A stretch of 64,000 nt of DNA, from IMG/VR virus record IMGVR_UViG_3300048672_000219, positions 19,455 through 83,454 of that record. The stretch is one strand, 5' to 3'. Of this stretch, positions 45,532 to 55,100 are shown in pieces. The notes beneath the pieces are model-generated. The model made no database searches. It had not been told where the DNA came from and saw only the letters and a program-made list of their open reading frames with translations. The stretch comes from a virus. Every line of letters starts with the position of its first letter. The stretch's first letter is position 1. A program made the position numbers and the translations under genes.

Positions 45532-46203
45532 ATGACTAAGCTCGCAAGTCGTTCATATAAACTGTCTGGTGTACTGGCCTTTGAAGAACTGCCAGAATAC
45601 GGCGTATGCCGTGAAAACGTTACTGTAGTTGTTCAATCAGGTATGGATGTTGGTGCTGTTGTTCAGCGTACTCTGGTTGGTGGCACTGGTACTGCTACGG
45701 CAGGCACTAACACTGGTAATCCTACCTTCAGCGCAATCACTGCCGCTTCGTATGCTCAAGTAGGTACTTACAAAGTTGTATTCACAGCAGCTACTGCTTT
45801 CAATATCTATAATCCTGCTGGTGCTCTGGTTGGTACTGGTGCCACTGGTACTGCCACTAATCCTGCCAATGCTGGTGGTCTGACCTTCACTATTACTGCT
45901 GGTGGTACTGCTGCTGTAGCTGGCGATTCCTTCACCATCGCTGTAACTGGTACTGTGAAATATGTTTGGGTTCAAGCTTCGATGGTATCCTCGCTGGATT
46001 CGGTGGTTGGTGTTGTTATCGAATCGGTTAAAGACGTTCCTTCGCTGGGCGCTGGCGACCAAACTCTGACTGTACTACTGCACGGCTGGTCTGGTGTGGT
46101 TGGTGCTTCGCTGCTGTACAAAGACGCTCTTTCGGCTTCGCAACAAGCTGTTGTGCAGGCCGCTCTGAAGGCTCGTCGTATTGTTACCCGCACCAAAGTT
46201 TAA
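45532..46203 (+). CDS. capsid decoration protein (lambda D-like core with inserted domain)
   Basis: A 223-residue protein. Ends (YKLSGVLAFEELPEYGVCRE and GWSGVVGASLLYKDALSASQ) match lambda gpD-type decoration proteins; the centre has a Gly/Thr/Ala-rich beta domain (GTGATGTATNPANAGGLTF) that may be displayed outside. Upstream of the capsid gene, as expected. Confidence 0.75.
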   Translation: MTKLASRSYKLSGVLAFEELPEYGVCRENVTVVVQSGMDVGAVVQRTLVGGTGTATAGTNTGNPTFSAITAASYAQVGTYKVVFTAATAFNIYNPAGALVGTGATGTATNPANAGGLTFTITAGGTAAVAGDSFTIAVTGTVKYVWVQASMVSSLDSVVGVVIESVKDVPSLGAGDQTLTVLLHGWSGVVGASLLYKDALSASQQAVVQAALKARRIVTRTKV

Positions 46204-46218
46204 TATTTAAGAACAATA

Positions 46219-46234
46219 GGGAGCTTCGGCTCCC
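46219..46234 (+). other. stable TTCG hairpin between decoration and capsid genes
   Basis: GGGAGC-TTCG-GCTCCC without a U-run; more likely an mRNA processing or stabilising element than a terminator. Confidence 0.6.
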
Positions 46235-46260
46235 AACATCAATCACATAAAGGAATGAAA

Positions 46261-47307
46261 ATGGGTATGAATATTCGTGACTATTTTAATAGTTTTAAAA
46301 ATGCAGACTTCGTAGATGGTATTTCGCAGACCCCTCTGCAATACGGCTATGTAAATAGTCTGGACTTGTTTAACACTAAATCGACCAGCCAAACGGCAAT
46401 CATCTTCGATAAAGATTATACCACCACCACGCTGCTGCCGCAAGTTGTTCGTGGAACCAATGCTTCGACTCAAGGTAAAGAGCGCCAAGCTGATACCTTC
46501 GCACTGAAGCTGGCATACTTCAAACACGCTGACCGTCTGACCAACGAAGACATTCAAGGCTGGCGCGTTCCCGGCTCGACCGATGACGAAACTCTGGGTC
46601 GTGCAACTGCTGAGAAAATGACCGACATGCGTATGGCTGTCGATCAAACTAACGAATACATGAAGCTGCAAGCTCTGAAGGGTATCTTCAAAACCCCTGA
46701 CGGTCAAACTGTTGCAAACATGTTCTCGGAATTCGGTATTTCGCAAAACACCATCGACTTCGCTCTGGGTACTTCGACCACCAACGTTGACCAAAAGCTG
46801 CGCCAACTGAAATCGGGTATTGCTAAAAACGTTCAAAATGGTGGTGCTATCAGTGGTGTGAATACTCTGGTTGATCCAGTGTTCTTCGACAAACTGATTT
46901 CGCACAACAACATCAAAGACGCTTATCGTTACTACCTGAACAGCGGCGCTCAACTGCTGCGTGATGACCTGTCGGAATACATGAAATGGGGTATCATGGA
47001 TACGTTCTCGTTCCGTGGTGTGAACTTCATCTCGTATGACGCTACCTTCACTCTGCCAGATGGTACTTCGGAAGTGGCATTTGCGGATTCGACTGGTACT
47101 GCATTCCCTACCGGCGTTAAAGACCTGTTCCGTGGTTACAATGGCCCGTCGGCTAAGATCAGCGAAGCTAACCAGCCGGGGCAAGAACTGTTCGTCCGCA
47201 CCTATGTAGACCCGCGTGACGAATTCGTAGACTTTGAACTGGAAATGGCTCCACTGTACTTCTCCACCCGTCCTGCTGCTCTGTGGGCAGTGACTTCAAG
47301 CAACTAA
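46261..47307 (+). CDS. major capsid protein (lambda gpE-like)
   Basis: A 348-residue HK97-fold capsid protein. KDYTTTTLLPQVVRGT, FALKLAYFKHADRLTNEDIQ and the end FELEMAPLYFSTRPAALWAV are typical of the gpE family. Codons are strongly biased (CTG for Leu, TCG for Ser), unlike the early genes. ATG at 46261 is preferred over 46255, which is too near the AAAGGA. Confidence 0.93.
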   Translation: MGMNIRDYFNSFKNADFVDGISQTPLQYGYVNSLDLFNTKSTSQTAIIFDKDYTTTTLLPQVVRGTNASTQGKERQADTFALKLAYFKHADRLTNEDIQGWRVPGSTDDETLGRATAEKMTDMRMAVDQTNEYMKLQALKGIFKTPDGQTVANMFSEFGISQNTIDFALGTSTTNVDQKLRQLKSGIAKNVQNGGAISGVNTLVDPVFFDKLISHNNIKDAYRYYLNSGAQLLRDDLSEYMKWGIMDTFSFRGVNFISYDATFTLPDGTSEVAFADSTGTAFPTGVKDLFRGYNGPSAKISEANQPGQELFVRTYVDPRDEFVDFELEMAPLYFSTRPAALWAVTSSN

Positions 47308-47324
47308 TATTTAGTTTCTTTACT

Positions 47325-47348
47325 GTACAGCTTAGAAATAGGCTGTAC
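47325..47348 (+). other. hairpin after the capsid gene
   Basis: GTACAGC/GCTGTAC with a 10-nt loop, no U-run; perhaps a message-end stabiliser between the capsid and connector genes. Confidence 0.5.
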
Positions 47349-47378
47349 TAATAAGGAAATTATTCAAGGGGAAAATAA

Positions 47379-47840
47379 ATGACAACAATTGATCCATCAA
47401 CTAATCTAGGTAAATTACGTCTTCGGTTGGGTGATTTCCTAGACATCCAGCAACTTCCTGATGCTGTGTACAATCAAGTAATCCTAGACCACACAGACGC
47501 AAATGGTAATGTCAATCTGAGAGAGTGTGCAATGTTGTGTGGAAGCTACATACTGGCCTCTTTAGCATTTTCTGTAAGAAGCAAGATGTCCATGCTAGAA
47601 GTATACGGTTCAGAAGCATTCAACAGCTATAAATCATACTTGATGATGGTGACTAAAGACCCATCATTCAATCAAGTAAGTCCTATTCCATACGTTGCCG
47701 GTGCTGATGACATTCATCCAATCCTGCAATTCAAAGATGATTGGGTCAATGCTTACAACAAGCCCACTTCAGATCAACGACTGCATAATCTTGCTTCTGG
47801 ACAGTTTGATCCATTTAGCGGGAGTTGGGTAAATGGCTAA
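47379..47840 (+). CDS. head-tail connector/adaptor protein
   Basis: A 153-residue helical protein starting MTTIDPSTNLGKLRLRLGDF, of the type found directly after capsid genes (gp6/gpW-like adaptor). It probably binds the portal ring. RBS AAGGGGAAAAT. Role mainly from position. Confidence 0.62.
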   Translation: MTTIDPSTNLGKLRLRLGDFLDIQQLPDAVYNQVILDHTDANGNVNLRECAMLCGSYILASLAFSVRSKMSMLEVYGSEAFNSYKSYLMMVTKDPSFNQVSPIPYVAGADDIHPILQFKDDWVNAYNKPTSDQRLHNLASGQFDPFSGSWVNG

Positions 47841-48213
47841 CTACAACACTCAATTCCAAAATGTTGTGGCATTCTTTATGAAGCGTTTTGGTGCAGATGC
47901 GACAATCATTATTGACGATGGCACAGGAACATATACAAATTCTGAGTATGTTCCCAATATTCAAAACATTTCTGTGAGAGTAATTCCTTTTGACTATATT
48001 AAAAAGTCAGAAGGGCTTACAACAGAGCATAACTCTCTTGTGCAAACAGGAGATAAGCAAGTGTTTATTCAGCCCACAGTGGCTGTACAAAATATTGATC
48101 CAGCTTACACTAAGCTTCAAATGGATGGCAAGCTGTGGAAGTTTGTAGCTATTAAGAACCTCAACCCAACAATGAATGACAGTGTACTGCTTGAGTGTTA
48201 TGTGAGGGTGTGA
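47833..48213 (+). CDS. head closure/neck protein
   Basis: A 126-residue beta-rich protein (VRVIPFDYIKKSEGLTTEH; TGDKQVFIQPTVAVQNIDPA), the layout of head-closure (FII/gp16-like) proteins. Overlaps the previous gene by 8 bases. Call from gene order. Confidence 0.6.
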   Translation: MANYNTQFQNVVAFFMKRFGADATIIIDDGTGTYTNSEYVPNIQNISVRVIPFDYIKKSEGLTTEHNSLVQTGDKQVFIQPTVAVQNIDPAYTKLQMDGKLWKFVAIKNLNPTMNDSVLLECYVRV

Positions 48214-48635
48214 TGGGTAAGTTTGCAGATCAACTCAGAAAAGAGATGGATGCAGAGTTGGAGAGAGTTAATAAAGAAATCCTGAACATAGTGGTAGACA
48301 CTTTTAATTTTGCTGTGAAAGCATCCCCTGTATATCCTATGGCTAAATACTCAAAGGGGGAGTTCATTAATTCTTGGTATCCTGCTGTAAATGGATTTGA
48401 CCACACTGTATCCGGTAATTATGACTCGTCTGGTTCGGGTAGTTTATCTCGTATTGCTGGCCTATTAAGCTCCAATGCTTTCTTAGGTAAAGACGCAATG
48501 GTTTCACTTTCAAACAGTGTTCCTTATGCACATAGGGTGGAATTCTTAGGTTGGCCTGAATGGCCTCGTGATATTAAAGCTTACGCTCCAATCCGACAGA
48601 CAATAAACTATTTCTACGCAAAACAAAATAAATAA
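48213..48635 (+). CDS. neck/tail-completion protein (HK97 gp10-like)
   Basis: A 140-residue protein with N-terminal helix (LRKEMDAELERVNKEILNIV) and VKASPVYPMAKYSKGEFINS. The VxxSPVxxGxLxxSW pattern is typical of HK97 gp10-like tail proteins. ATG 48213 overlaps the stop before it. Confidence 0.7.
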   Translation: MGKFADQLRKEMDAELERVNKEILNIVVDTFNFAVKASPVYPMAKYSKGEFINSWYPAVNGFDHTVSGNYDSSGSGSLSRIAGLLSSNAFLGKDAMVSLSNSVPYAHRVEFLGWPEWPRDIKAYAPIRQTINYFYAKQNK

Positions 48636-48643
48636 GGAGAAGC

Positions 48644-49033
48644 ATGACAATCCGTGAAGAATTGGAGTCTGTGCTTATTGCTTATTGCACAGCGAAAAGT
48701 ATTCCTCTATCTCTTGAAGGGGTTCCTTTCAAGAAGCCAGATGGAACTTATATTGAAGCTTTCATGCTTCCTTCAGTGACAATTAACCCTACAGTAGATA
48801 TGCGAAGAAAACGTATTCGTGGATTCTTCCAGATTAATTGTTATACGAAGGATGGTATTGGAAGTAAAGCTGTTGAAGCCCTAGCTGATGAAGTTGCAGC
48901 GTTATATCCAAGCTACGACAAATTAGCATTTCCAACAGTAAGTATAGAACAGCACCCTCAAACTGGTCAAGCTATTATTGATGGTGTTCACAGGTTTATC
49001 CCTGTTTCTGTCAAGTATCGTCAAGAGAGTTGA
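48644..49033 (+). CDS. tail terminator protein
   Basis: A 129-residue protein with the DUF4128/gpU-type layout: N-terminal helix (LESVLIAYCTAKSIPLSLEG), RIRGFFQINCYTKDGIGSKA and a C-terminal strand. It would cap the growing tail tube. RBS AAGGAGAAGC. Confidence 0.72.
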   Translation: MTIREELESVLIAYCTAKSIPLSLEGVPFKKPDGTYIEAFMLPSVTINPTVDMRRKRIRGFFQINCYTKDGIGSKAVEALADEVAALYPSYDKLAFPTVSIEQHPQTGQAIIDGVHRFIPVSVKYRQES

Positions 49034-49047
49034 CAGGCAGGATAAGG

Positions 49048-49084
49048 CATAGCTAAGGCTATGAAATTAGTCTCTTTGCAAAGA
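49048..49084 (+). other. hairpin and palindrome before the 49107 gene
   Basis: CATAGC-TAAG-GCTATG (49048-49063) and the perfect 12-mer TCTTTGCAAAGA (49073-49084), in a 73-base gap. Confidence 0.5.
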
Positions 49085-49106
49085 CATTTAACATAAAGGA
49101 AATAAT

Positions 49107-49454
49107 ATGGCGACTATCGCTCAGACAACTGTATCTGGTGTGAAAGCACCTGTTGTAGTTACTAAAACAACTCTCACCTCGTCGGACACTTTCTCGTATT
49201 CGGCAGGCACTGGTCAAGTTCTGGAACTGACTAACGGCACGGCTGGTAGCCTGACTGTGAACATTGACGGTTCGGGTTCGACCACTATCCAGCCTGACGG
49301 TCTGGGTCAAACTGTAGACGTTTCGGCTGGCTTCAATATCGTTCTGGCAGCAGGTGTTACCAAAGCTGTTCCTCTGGATGCTATTAAAGTTTGGCTGAAT
49401 GGCACTATTGCTGTAACTGGTGGCACTGGTATTACTGCTAGCATCACTGTTTAA
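49107..49454 (+). CDS. Ser/Thr/Gly-rich structural protein, 115 aa
   Basis: All-beta protein (LELTNGTAGSLTVNIDGSGS; VWLNGTIAVTGGTGI) with the same CTG/TCG-rich codons as the capsid, so likely highly expressed. Could be a decoration protein or a tail-tube-associated protein. No family recognised with confidence. Confidence 0.6.
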   Translation: MATIAQTTVSGVKAPVVVTKTTLTSSDTFSYSAGTGQVLELTNGTAGSLTVNIDGSGSTTIQPDGLGQTVDVSAGFNIVLAAGVTKAVPLDAIKVWLNGTIAVTGGTGITASITV

Positions 49455-49474
49455 TTTAATAAAGGAAAATAAAT

Positions 49475-49921
49475 ATGGCTTCACTTGCTCAAACATCGGC
49501 TACGACAATTCTCTCAGTTTCAACTACCTTGCCAGCTACCTATGACGCTACCGGCTTTCAAAATCTGACTTGGACTCCAATTGGGGAGATCGGGAGCCTC
49601 GGTACTTATGGCCTCAAGACCAATGTGGTTTCTTGGTTGCCGCTTGACACGGCCTTAAAATCTAAGCGAGGCGGCAGCCAAGACGCAGGTTCTATGCAAC
49701 TGCAAATTGCTCGCCACAACGGCACAGACATGACTAAATTGTCAGCAGCAAATAGCTCCCGTGCTTCAATTGCCTTTAAAGTTACGATGCCTGCGCTGAT
49801 CGGCGGTGCTGATTACTTTACTGGTATTGTAACCAGTTTTGAACAGAACGTGGGTAATGCTGACCAGATCATGCAAACGAACGTTGGCGTAGAACTGGAT
49901 AACTTCATCATCTACACGTAA
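49475..49921 (+). CDS. major tail tube protein
   Basis: A 148-residue beta protein in the place of the tube subunit. TWTPIGEIGSLGTYGLKTNV and KGGS-type turn (SKRGGSQDAGSMQLQIARHN) are typical of siphophage tail tubes. A promoter and an endonuclease gene follow, then the tail chaperones. Confidence 0.83.
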   Translation: MASLAQTSATTILSVSTTLPATYDATGFQNLTWTPIGEIGSLGTYGLKTNVVSWLPLDTALKSKRGGSQDAGSMQLQIARHNGTDMTKLSAANSSRASIAFKVTMPALIGGADYFTGIVTSFEQNVGNADQIMQTNVGVELDNFIIYT

Positions 49922-49927
49922 TCAAAT

Positions 49928-49956
49928 TTGACAGAATTGTATCGTCATGATATAAT
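49928..49956 (+). promoter_or_regulatory. consensus promoter before the inserted endonuclease
   Basis: TTGACA (49928-49933), 17 bp, TATAAT (49951-49956), then TCTGTT. A hairpin AGAGAG/CTCTCT follows (about 49976-50004). Confidence 0.87.
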
Positions 49957-50033
49957 TCTGTTTACTAGAGAGACACGTTGCGAAACGCTCTCTCTTAAAC
50001 TATTTAAAAATTAGATATTTTAAGAGAAGCGTT

Positions 50034-51167
50034 ATGGGAAGAAAGTTAACTCAAAAAGAATTTGTAGAACGTTGCAATAATAATCTTGATAAAAATCAAG
50101 ATGTATCTAAGTCCATATATGTGTCAGCACTATCTAAGGTTAAAGTTATTTGCAAAATTCACGGAGAGTATGAGTCTGTACCTGCAAAATTGATGGCAGG
50201 ACAGGGTTGCTTCCAGTGTGGCAGAGTTTCTACAGGATTGAAGAGACGAATTTCTGTTGAAGACTATTTTAACCGATGCAGAGAAGTCCATGGAAACAAT
50301 TATGATTACTCCGAAGTGAACTTCACATTGATAAGAGATAAAATACCAATAATTTGCAAAGCTTGTAATAACAAGTTTGTCATGCAAGCAGATGCCCACG
50401 CCAGAGGTCAAGGCTGTCCCCTATGTAATAAGGGTGCAGGATCAAGAGCTAGAAGGATACCCTGCGAAGATGTATTAAACAGGATAGAGGGTACATATGG
50501 CAATTTGTTAACTGTAACTGGTATTGAATATAAAAATGGTTTGGCGCACATAACAGGAAAATGTGAAAAACATGGATGTTGTTTCACAAAATCTTTAAAA
50601 CTGTTAATGAAGGCAAATCCTTGCACATCTTGTCAAGATGAGGTTAATGAGACAACCAGAAAGAAATACGAAAAGTTCTTTATAGAAAAGTCTACATTGG
50701 CGCACGAAGGCAGGTATTCGTATGAAAATTTAGGCTATATTAATAGGGTCACTCCTGTCGAAATATTCTGCAAATTGCATAATAAGACGTTTATTGAAAA
50801 ACCATCAAACCATATGGCAGGTGGTGGACATTGCCCAGATTGTGATCCCAGAGGAAGAAAGTGCCACATTTACATACTGGCTGCCGAAGGTATTACTAAG
50901 ATTGGAATAACAAGAAAAACCCCAAGTGCAAGATGTAAAACAATAAATAAAGAGTCTCCTTTCAAATTTAACGTTTGGAAATCTTATGTATTTGATACAG
51001 AAGAGATACCTGAAAATGTAGAGAGTCGAAGTTTACTATATTTCAGAAATTTGTACTCCAATCCAAAACTCCCGTTTGACGGATATACAGAATGCTTCTT
51101 TGATCTGCTACCTGAGATTGCAGACATGAAGATACAAGAGCTAATTGCTCAATATAATCACAACTAA
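50034..51167 (+). CDS. homing endonuclease (T5orf172/GIY-YIG type) with zinc repeats
   Basis: A 377-residue protein, relative of the one at 38807. Four treble-clef units (VICKIHGEYES..CFQCG; IICKACNNKF..CPLCN; GKCEKHGCCF..CTSCQ; IFCKLHNKTF..CPDCD) are followed by the nuclease domain HIYILAAEGITKIGITRKTP and the shared end FDGYTECFFDL. Inserted between tail tube and tail chaperone genes, with its own promoter. Confidence 0.84.
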   Translation: MGRKLTQKEFVERCNNNLDKNQDVSKSIYVSALSKVKVICKIHGEYESVPAKLMAGQGCFQCGRVSTGLKRRISVEDYFNRCREVHGNNYDYSEVNFTLIRDKIPIICKACNNKFVMQADAHARGQGCPLCNKGAGSRARRIPCEDVLNRIEGTYGNLLTVTGIEYKNGLAHITGKCEKHGCCFTKSLKLLMKANPCTSCQDEVNETTRKKYEKFFIEKSTLAHEGRYSYENLGYINRVTPVEIFCKLHNKTFIEKPSNHMAGGGHCPDCDPRGRKCHIYILAAEGITKIGITRKTPSARCKTINKESPFKFNVWKSYVFDTEEIPENVESRSLLYFRNLYSNPKLPFDGYTECFFDLLPEIADMKIQELIAQYNHN

Positions 51168-51187
51168 CCAACATAAAGGAAATTAAA

Positions 51188-51583
51188 ATGGCCGATATTA
51201 AGAGCTTTGCACTGACCGACACCGCTGACTTCACTCTGAAACACCCAGACACCGGAGAGGAAATTCTGGGACATGACGATGAGAACGGAATTACCGTAAC
51301 GATTTTCGGTAAAACTTCTAAACCTTGGAAGAAAGTGATGGAAGCGTATCGTAAGAAGTCGCTGAATCCCCCTAAGCGTCCACCTACGGCAGAAGAAACC
51401 CGTCAAGAAAACATCAACTATTTCTGCGACATGACTAAGAGCATTTCTAACATGTCGTACAATGGCGAGCTGGTTGATACGCCAGAAAAGATTCGTGAAG
51501 TATATTCGGATGAGTCGCTGGACTGGATTGGTGTGCAACTGCAAGAAGCTATTGGGAGCGTTTCGCTTTTTTTGAAGCAATAA
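51188..51583 (+). CDS. tail assembly chaperone (short form, gpG-like)
   Basis: A 131-residue protein of the usual chaperone type: N-terminal beta part (FTLKHPDTGEEILGHDDENG) and helical C-terminus. It ends at TAA 51581, shortly after a slippery T_TTT_TTG at 51568-51574 that allows the long form. RBS AAAGGAAAT. Confidence 0.85.
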   Translation: MADIKSFALTDTADFTLKHPDTGEEILGHDDENGITVTIFGKTSKPWKKVMEAYRKKSLNPPKRPPTAEETRQENINYFCDMTKSISNMSYNGELVDTPEKIREVYSDESLDWIGVQLQEAIGSVSLFLKQ

Positions 51584-52104
51584 CAGACGCCTTCACTCTA
51601 TGGGCGAGGCAACTCGCCTATTATGGTGCAACACCTTCTAACATGAAGGTGAGTCGTCTGGAAGCTATACGTGACCCAACAAAGCGAGTATTCACTAAAC
51701 AGGAGAACGTTGATAGCAACTTGCCTGACGACAATAAAACAAAAGCTACAACAATGGCTCCCCTAGAAGTTATTATGCCGGAAATTCCTCCTGCTTATAG
51801 CTATCTACGGGAGCTTTTTTATTCGTCTGGACAAGTGAGGGAAACTGGTCAAGGTATAGCAGCATTAACGTATGCTGAGATTGGAGAATGGCGCAAAGAG
51901 CTTGAGCTAGACTTATTTGTGTGGGAACGAGAAGTAATATATCACATGTCTCGTAACTATATCAATGAATATTATGCTGCCTCTGACCCTGCCCGTCCTG
52001 CTCCGTATATGGAAGAAATAGAACCCGAACAAGAAGATAAGATTGCAAAAGCTCTGGCAATCCGAGAGCAACTGAGAGCCTTTGGTAGAAAACAACAAGG
52101 ATAA
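51188..52104 (+). CDS. tail assembly chaperone (long form by -1 frameshift, gpGT-like)
   Basis: Reading 51188-51574 and then, after slipping back one base, 51574-52104 gives about 305 residues. The -1 frame is open across the junction (EAITDAFTLWARQLAYYG) and lacks a good start of its own before 51643, so the downstream frame is made as a fusion. As in lambda gpG/gpGT, both forms would coat the tape measure protein during tail assembly. Its last base is 2 before the tape measure ATG. Confidence 0.87.
51568..51574 (+). promoter_or_regulatory. -1 ribosomal frameshift site
   Basis: Heptamer T_TTT_TTG within a run of seven T, seven bases before the zero-frame TAA (51581). No strong downstream pseudoknot is obvious by eye. 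Confidence 0.85.
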
Positions 52105-52106
52105 AC

Positions 52107-55100
52107 ATGGCAGATATTAATATTACAGTAGCCAGTAATGGTGTAGATGAGGCAACAAAGCGCATGAATGATGCGGCTAGTGCTGCCGATAAGTTAGATA
52201 ACAAAGTTGAAAAACTTGGCAAAACTTCCGAGGCTGCTTCTAAGAAAATATCAAGTGTGTTTAAAGCTCTTGATGAGGCAGCTAAATCTGCTGCCCCTTC
52301 ATTAGAAGATTTGTTTCAAGCATATCAAAAACTTGAAAATCAAATTCAACAAAATGTTGTACAGAATAGCGCGTTGGCTAATGCAATGCGTACAAATACT
52401 TCGGCTGTCAATAACCTCACCTCTGCACAAGTTGGACTCAATAGCAATCTGAGCAGTACACAATCAAATTTAGCTGCTGTAGATAGATCGCAACGTTCGT
52501 CCAATGAGTCTATGAGAGAGGCTCACGCCCTTGCTCGTGGACTTTCTGGTTCTTTTGGTGCTTTGTGGGTTACTTACGGAAACATCGCAGGGATGTCAGT
52601 TGGCCTAGCAATTGGTCAAGCGCTTAAAGGTATTGTATCTGTCGGCAGAGATGTGGAAAGCACTTTAGAGGGTATTCGTGTAAGAGGCAATGAGACTGTA
52701 GACTCTGTTAATGAAATTCGCAAGTCTGTTGAAGACTTGGGCAAAGGTGTCTACGGGCCACAAGAAGTAGCTAAAGCATTTGAGACTTTGATTCTTGCAG
52801 GTTTGAATGCTAATCAAGCTCTTTCTGCAATCAACTCCACCATGAATCTTGCTGTGGCGGGTGGCACTTCTTTGGAAAAGTCTGCATCTACGCTGGTTTC
52901 TGTTGGCACTTCTATTGGGTATGTTGCGGAAGGTTATAACCGTGTTGGTGACGTTATTTCCAAAACGGCTGCTCTATCTATGTCTAGCGTAGAAACTCTA
53001 TCCGAGGCATTTAAATCAGCGTCAAGCGTAGCTTCTCTGTATGGTGTCACTCTAGAAGATATCGGTACTTCTTTGGGTGTGCTGTCCAATCTTGGCATTC
53101 AAGGTAGTGCTGCTGGTACTGCCCTGAAGAATATGTATAAAGAGCTTAACTCTGAAGCTGACAAGGTACAAAAGACCTTTAAAGAGTTGGGATTAACTCA
53201 GCTTTCATTCAAAGATTCTGCTGGTAATTTCAAACCGCTGCTTGAAGTTGTCAAAGAGCTTGATGCGTCTCTCAAACAATTGAGCGGGAGTGATGAGAAA
53301 CTGGCAATTGCCCGTTTGTCTAATGAACGTGGTTTGCGTCTGATTACAGCAGCACTCGACCAATACCGTGTCAAGACAAGTGAATCAACTAATGCTCTTG
53401 AGGATTTCCAAGGCAACGTGACAGATAGTTACGGCTTTATGGCAAAAGCTGCTGTGCAAATGTCATTGACAGCAGACAATCAAATGAAAATGGTTACGAA
53501 TAGCATGAAGACAGGATTTGCTTCTGCTTTTGAAACTATTCAACCTGAAATCATTAGCGTTTCGTCTAGGCTCAAAGAGGCATTCCAATCAGAAGGTTTT
53601 AAAGAAGCACTGCGCTCTCTTGCGTTGTTGTTTGCAAATATGGCGGAAGCAATTGCAAGCAATCTGCCTGTTGTGATAAAGTTGGCGGAAGCCTTTGTGG
53701 CATTAAAGGCAGGTTTCATAGTGGCAGCAGTGTGGCAATCTGCTGCCACGGGAATCTTGGCAGTTCGTGAGGCTATGCTGGGACTTGCAACTGCATCTGC
53801 TGCGGTTAATGCCACAATGGGTGCTGTAGCGGTTGTTGTTGGTGTTGCAGCGGCTGCGTGGTATGCTTACTCTTCTGCCCAAGAGGATGCTAACAAGGCA
53901 CAAAAAGACGCAATTGACTACAGCAAAGGCTATATCGAAGGTATTCGTGCAGAAGCAGACAATCTTGAAAAAGTTAATGAAAAGCTGCGTGAAGGTATTG
54001 CTTTAAAAGACGTACAGAAGAAAGTGGAATCAGATAACTCTCGTCTGCTTCAAATTCAAAAAGAGAATGACGCTGTAGAAGAAGCCCGTAAGAATCTTGA
54101 AAAAGCAAACGAAGCAGCAACTAAGTATTCATCTCAAAACAACATTGATAAAATGATTGCAGCACGAGAGGCATTAGCTGCTGCGGAGGAGCATCAGAGA
54201 CAATCCGCCATCAATGCTTTTGATGAAGAACTGCGCTTGAACCGTCTTGCAAAAGAAAATGCTGAGTTGGTTTTGCAAGCTCAGAAGAATGCTCAGAGTG
54301 GTCGTGATGAGCCTACAAAAACATTATCTCATGAAGATAAAACTAAAGCAATGGGCTTGTCTGCAATTGAAGCAGAAATTTCAGCTATTCGTGCTTCTTC
54401 TGAAGAAAAGCGCCGCATTCTGATTTCCGAAGAAAAACTCTATGAAGAAACTTATCGTGGAAAAATGATGAGTGTTTTAGAGTATGCTGATAAGGAATCT
54501 AAAGTTCTGAAGGCACGACAGGATTTGGTTACTGAGACTTATGCAAAAGAAGTTAGTGCGATTCTTGTATCAGAAAATCTCAAAGGTCGTACTGAAACAG
54601 AACGAAACGAATTAGCTAAGAAACGATCCGATCTTTACACTAAATGGGTTGATGATATTGCAAAATTGAACGATGCAATGTCTGCAAACGAGGTTTTGGT
54701 ATCCTCTGTATTTAAAAAGGAGAGGGACGAAGCCCAAGCCACTTCGGATAAAGTGATTGAGGCGATAAAGAAACGTACAGCTTCTGTACAAGCCCAAGTT
54801 GACGCTTACAATTCTTTACCAGACTCGGTGCGAAAAGCAGGTGTTACAGAAAAGCAGTTGGCTGATGAAGTGGCACAAGCACAAATTGACGCATTAAAGC
54901 GCAAACGTGCCACGCTTGAAGAATTGTCTGGCTCGACAATGTATGACGCAGATGCAATTGCAAGATATACACGCAATATACAAGAAATGGAAGATGAGCG
55001 GGATGTTCTTGCCGCACGAGAACTCCAGAGAGCCACAAACAAAAATATCCAAGATTATAATACGGCTTGGAAGCAATCTAACAAGCAAATTGGTGATGAT

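Noticed and set aside
46243-47184. 313-residue minus-strand frame over the major capsid gene
   Set aside because: Its length comes from the strong codon bias of the capsid gene, which removes antisense stops; no start signal and no domain.
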